From NCBI RefSeq assembly GCF_000023105.1, contig NC_012669.1:620001-684000 (forward strand): a DNA stretch of 64,000 nt. The letters run 5' to 3'. Origin of the DNA: Beutenbergia cavernae DSM 12333 (lineage in GTDB: Bacteria > Actinomycetota > Actinomycetes > Actinomycetales > Beutenbergiaceae). Position 1 is the first letter of the stretch. Each line of letters starts with the position of its first letter. Positions 62,135-64,000 of the stretch are shown here, piece after piece. The notes under the pieces are model-generated. The model had not been told where the DNA came from. It saw only the letters and a list, made by a program, of their open reading frames with translations, and did not search any database. Position numbers and translations under genes: made by a program.

Positions 62135-62180
62135 CTGCGGGCGGGGTTTCCTCGGCAAGCCGTGGAGACCCCGCCCGCAG
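62135..62180 (+). terminator. terminator hairpin after the secreted-protein gene
   Basis: CTGCGGGCGGGGT (62135-62147) pairs perfectly with ACCCCGCCCGCAG (62168-62180) around a 20-nt loop, 15 nt after the stop codon. It ends the sigma/anti-sigma/secreted-protein region. Confidence 0.75.
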
Positions 62181-62183
62181 ACG

Positions 62184-62507
62184 CGTCCCGCCCGCCGCCG
62201 TGAGTGGTCGCGTGGCGGCCAGCGCCTACACCGCCGGACGGAGCGACCGCGATGAGGTTGAGCGGGATTTGACCGGCGAGCCGAAGGTGACGCTGCGCAC
62301 CGGACCGGGCGTGTGGCATCGACTGCTGTCACCCAGCGTGCGAGACCCTGAAAAGGTGTTGGTCCGGTCGCGCTGGCCTCGCCGCTTCCATCAGGGAGGT
62401 CGCTGCCGACCTGTGGCTACAACCCCGCCGCGCGGGGAGGCGCAGATGACCGGGCAGCAGTCAGAGAGTCAGCGCGCCCGGCCCTCCTGCCGGAGTTGGG
62501 GCGGCGG
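62184..62507. other. 324-nt gap without a supported gene
   Basis: Frames exist on both strands, but they have no recognisable domain, and the longest plus-strand one (62200-62562) runs antisense into the membrane-protein gene ending at 62508. No repeat, tRNA or clear promoter was seen. It separates two convergent units. Confidence 0.6.
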
Positions 62508-63482
62508 TCAGGCGGAGACGGCCTCCCGCCGAGCGGCGGCCTGGCCTTCCCGCCGGCCCTGACGGCGAGCGCCGTGCGAGACGACACCGGTCATCACGAG
62601 GATGACGCCGAACAGCACGAGCAGTCCCGCGCGGCCCGTGTCGAGCAGGTAGCTGTACACGTTCGTCCCGAAACCGTCGTTGATCACGAGGAACACGTCC
62701 CGGTTCTGCTCCAGCCACTCTGTGACCGGTGACGGGAACACGAGGAACGCGACGCCGGCGAGCGTCACGATCGTGCCGATGAGCATGGCGCCGAGGCCCG
62801 ACCAGCGCGCCGTGATCATGATCAGGACGAGCGCCAGGAGTCCGCCGGCGAGCGACAGGAGTCCGGCGAGGTTCACGTCTCCCGGGTCCTGCTCGAGGCT
62901 GAAGAAGGTGCGCAGGGCGCCGTCGGTGAGCAGGAACCAGGCGACCGGCGTCAGCACGAGCGTGATGACGACGCTCCACAGGTGCGCAGCGGTGCGGCGG
63001 GGTCGCTCGTCCTCCCACCCGGGTTCGTCGAACGCGCCGGCTCGCGGGTCGTCCGCCGGGTACTCGCGGGCGACGTCGGAGGCGGGCAGGGGCTGTGTCG
63101 CGCTGGTGCTGGTCGTCATGGGTCGGGTCGGCTCCGTCGTCGGGGCGGCTGCGGCCGCCGGTTCGGTGGCAGGGTCCTGGGGCGTGTCGACCGGCGCGTC
63201 CGCGCCGGCGGCCGGCCGCGTGCCGGCCGGGCCCGCGGACTCCGCCGGCGTCTCGGGTCCGGTGCTCGACGCGCCCGACGCCGGCGGCGTCGCTGGTTCG
63301 TCGGCGCCGGCCGGTCGGTCCTGTGGCACCACGGGGTTCACGCGCGTCGCGTCGACCGACTCGCCGGCGCCGGCCGACTCCTCGCGCGCGTCCACCGGCG
63401 GCACGGGGCGAGGCGCGGAGTGGGAACCGGTCGTGCTCCCACTCGCTGCGTCGTCCGCGTTCTTGTCCGGTTCCGTGCTCAT
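62508..63482 (-). CDS. membrane protein with long disordered N-terminus
   Basis: 324 aa. Residues 1-160 are Ala/Pro/Thr/Glu-rich and without hydrophobic segments (probably disordered and cytosolic). Four TM helices follow (AHLWSVVITLVLTPVAWFLL, NLAGLLSLAGGLLALVLIM, GAMLIGTIVTLAGVAFLVF and AGLLVLFGVILVMTGVVSH), and the tail is basic (GARRQGRREG). ATG 63482. The last helix and tail (VSHGARRQGR) resemble the partial protein upstream (VAAHGARRDGR), so the two are distant tandem paralogues. Function unknown; not assigned to a named family. Confidence 0.8.
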   Translation of the reverse strand: MSTEPDKNADDAASGSTTGSHSAPRPVPPVDAREESAGAGESVDATRVNPVVPQDRPAGADEPATPPASGASSTGPETPAESAGPAGTRPAAGADAPVDTPQDPATEPAAAAAPTTEPTRPMTTSTSATQPLPASDVAREYPADDPRAGAFDEPGWEDERPRRTAAHLWSVVITLVLTPVAWFLLTDGALRTFFSLEQDPGDVNLAGLLSLAGGLLALVLIMITARWSGLGAMLIGTIVTLAGVAFLVFPSPVTEWLEQNRDVFLVINDGFGTNVYSYLLDTGRAGLLVLFGVILVMTGVVSHGARRQGRREGQAAARREAVSA

Positions 63483-63645
63483 GGCGTCCTCCCGGTCGTG
63501 TGCTCGAACGGTAGCGACGCGGGGCGCCCGGCCTGCGGCGCCTCGCCGTGCGTGCCGCGCATCGCCGCGGTGCCTGCGCAGCTGCGGGCACGGCCCGATG
63601 CGGTCCTTCAGGATGGCATGCGGGGCGTCCGGGCGCGCGTGCTCG

Positions 63646-64000
63646 TCAGCCGTTCGGGCGGCTGACGACGGCGTCGCGATCGCGCACGAGAGCGATCTCC
63701 GAGCGTTCGAGGTTCCGGCCGTCCCGGCGCGCTCCGTGGGCGGCCACTCCGGCACCGAGAAGCACGACGCCGACGAGCAGGACCGTCCCCGTCGCGCCCA
63801 GGGCGTGCACGGCGTCGCCGACGGGCTCGCCGAGGAGCAGCTCCTCGATGCGGGTGACGGGTCCGGCGAGCAGCGAGCGCGCGCCGTCCGGTGCCGCGAG
63901 GTACCCGAGCCCGGCGATGACCCACAGCGCCCCGGCCACGAACGCGCCGAGGCTCGAGACCGCGGCGATCCCGACGACGACGGCGACGGCGAGCGCGCCG
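63646..64000 (-). CDS. membrane protein, 5' end beyond the window, paralogue of the 62508 gene
   Basis: 118 codons are visible, open to the window edge. Two or three hydrophobic segments (VGIAAVSSLGAFVAGALWVIAG and TGTVLLVGVVLLGAGVAAHG) are followed by the tail GARRDGRNLERSEIALVRDR. The helix-plus-tail pattern repeats that of the protein encoded at 62508. The start codon and N-terminal part are missing because of the window border, not because of a visible defect. It is separated from the 62508 gene start by 163 nt. Confidence 0.72.
   Translation of the reverse strand, partial: GALAVAVVVGIAAVSSLGAFVAGALWVIAGLGYLAAPDGARSLLAGPVTRIEELLLGEPVGDAVHALGATGTVLLVGVVLLGAGVAAHGARRDGRNLERSEIALVRDRDAVVSRPNG

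Noticed and set aside
62200-62562. 120-residue plus-strand frame after the secreted-protein gene
   Set aside because: No recognisable domain, and it runs antisense into the well-supported membrane-protein gene.

Overview
The window is high-GC DNA from a Gram-positive actinobacterium. Evidence: strong G/C third-position bias almost everywhere, GTG starts and 4-bp ATGA/GTGA overlaps, a WhiB regulator, and a block (tRNA-Pro, metallophosphoesterase, PonA2-type PBP, WhiB, DUF4177, RidA, Crp, EphE-like hydrolase, Acs) that matches, in contracted form, the ponA2/whiB4/crp/acs neighbourhood of mycobacteria. A Micrococcales-type soil organism is the best guess; the genus cannot be fixed from sequence alone.

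Layout. 0-7.4 kb: left-truncated AbiEi/DUF559 protein, MalY-type C-S lyase, two MFS exporters, S9 peptidase, CopC. 7.6-17 kb: methylcitrate cycle genes prpD-prpB and prpC, separated by a 5.8-kb cassette (cytosolic sulfatase, sugar ABC importer, divergent SorC regulator). 17-20 kb: NUDIX hydrolase; a DAHP synthase gene behind a 20-codon leader peptide with consecutive Phe-Tyr-Trp codons, a terminator-like hairpin and a hairpin that buries the Shine-Dalgarno; and a Cds1-type PLP enzyme. 20-28.3 kb: a seven-gene operon with FdrA, DUF1116 and DUF2877 (the three components of E. coli oxamate carbamoyltransferase), carbamate kinase, two paralogous MFS transporters and a GntR regulator, preceded by TGGTATAC-type operators. 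28.3-32.3 kb: RibD-C protein, alpha/beta hydrolase, membrane protein, DesK-type two-component system.

32.4-49.3 kb: a large carbohydrate catabolic locus: UxaA-type dehydratase, NagB- and NagA-like enzymes, LacI regulator, two Gfo/Idh/MocA oxidoreductases, a family-5 (peptide-type) ABC importer, a large acetyl-xylan-esterase-like hydrolase and a mannitol/fructuronate dehydrogenase. Three divergent promoter regions in it carry the same TGCA-N6-TGCA operator with a central CpG, so it looks like one LacI regulon. The substrate is unknown; an acylated, possibly N-acetylated, sugar acid or oligosaccharide is inferred.

49.3-59.2 kb: the conserved actinobacterial block, with two arrays of the same 22-bp intergenic repeat in opposite orientations. 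59.3-62.2 kb: a patch with less biased codon use carrying an ECF sigma factor, its membrane anti-sigma-like partner and an unrecognised secreted six-cysteine protein. 62.5-64 kb: two related membrane proteins, the second cut by the window edge.
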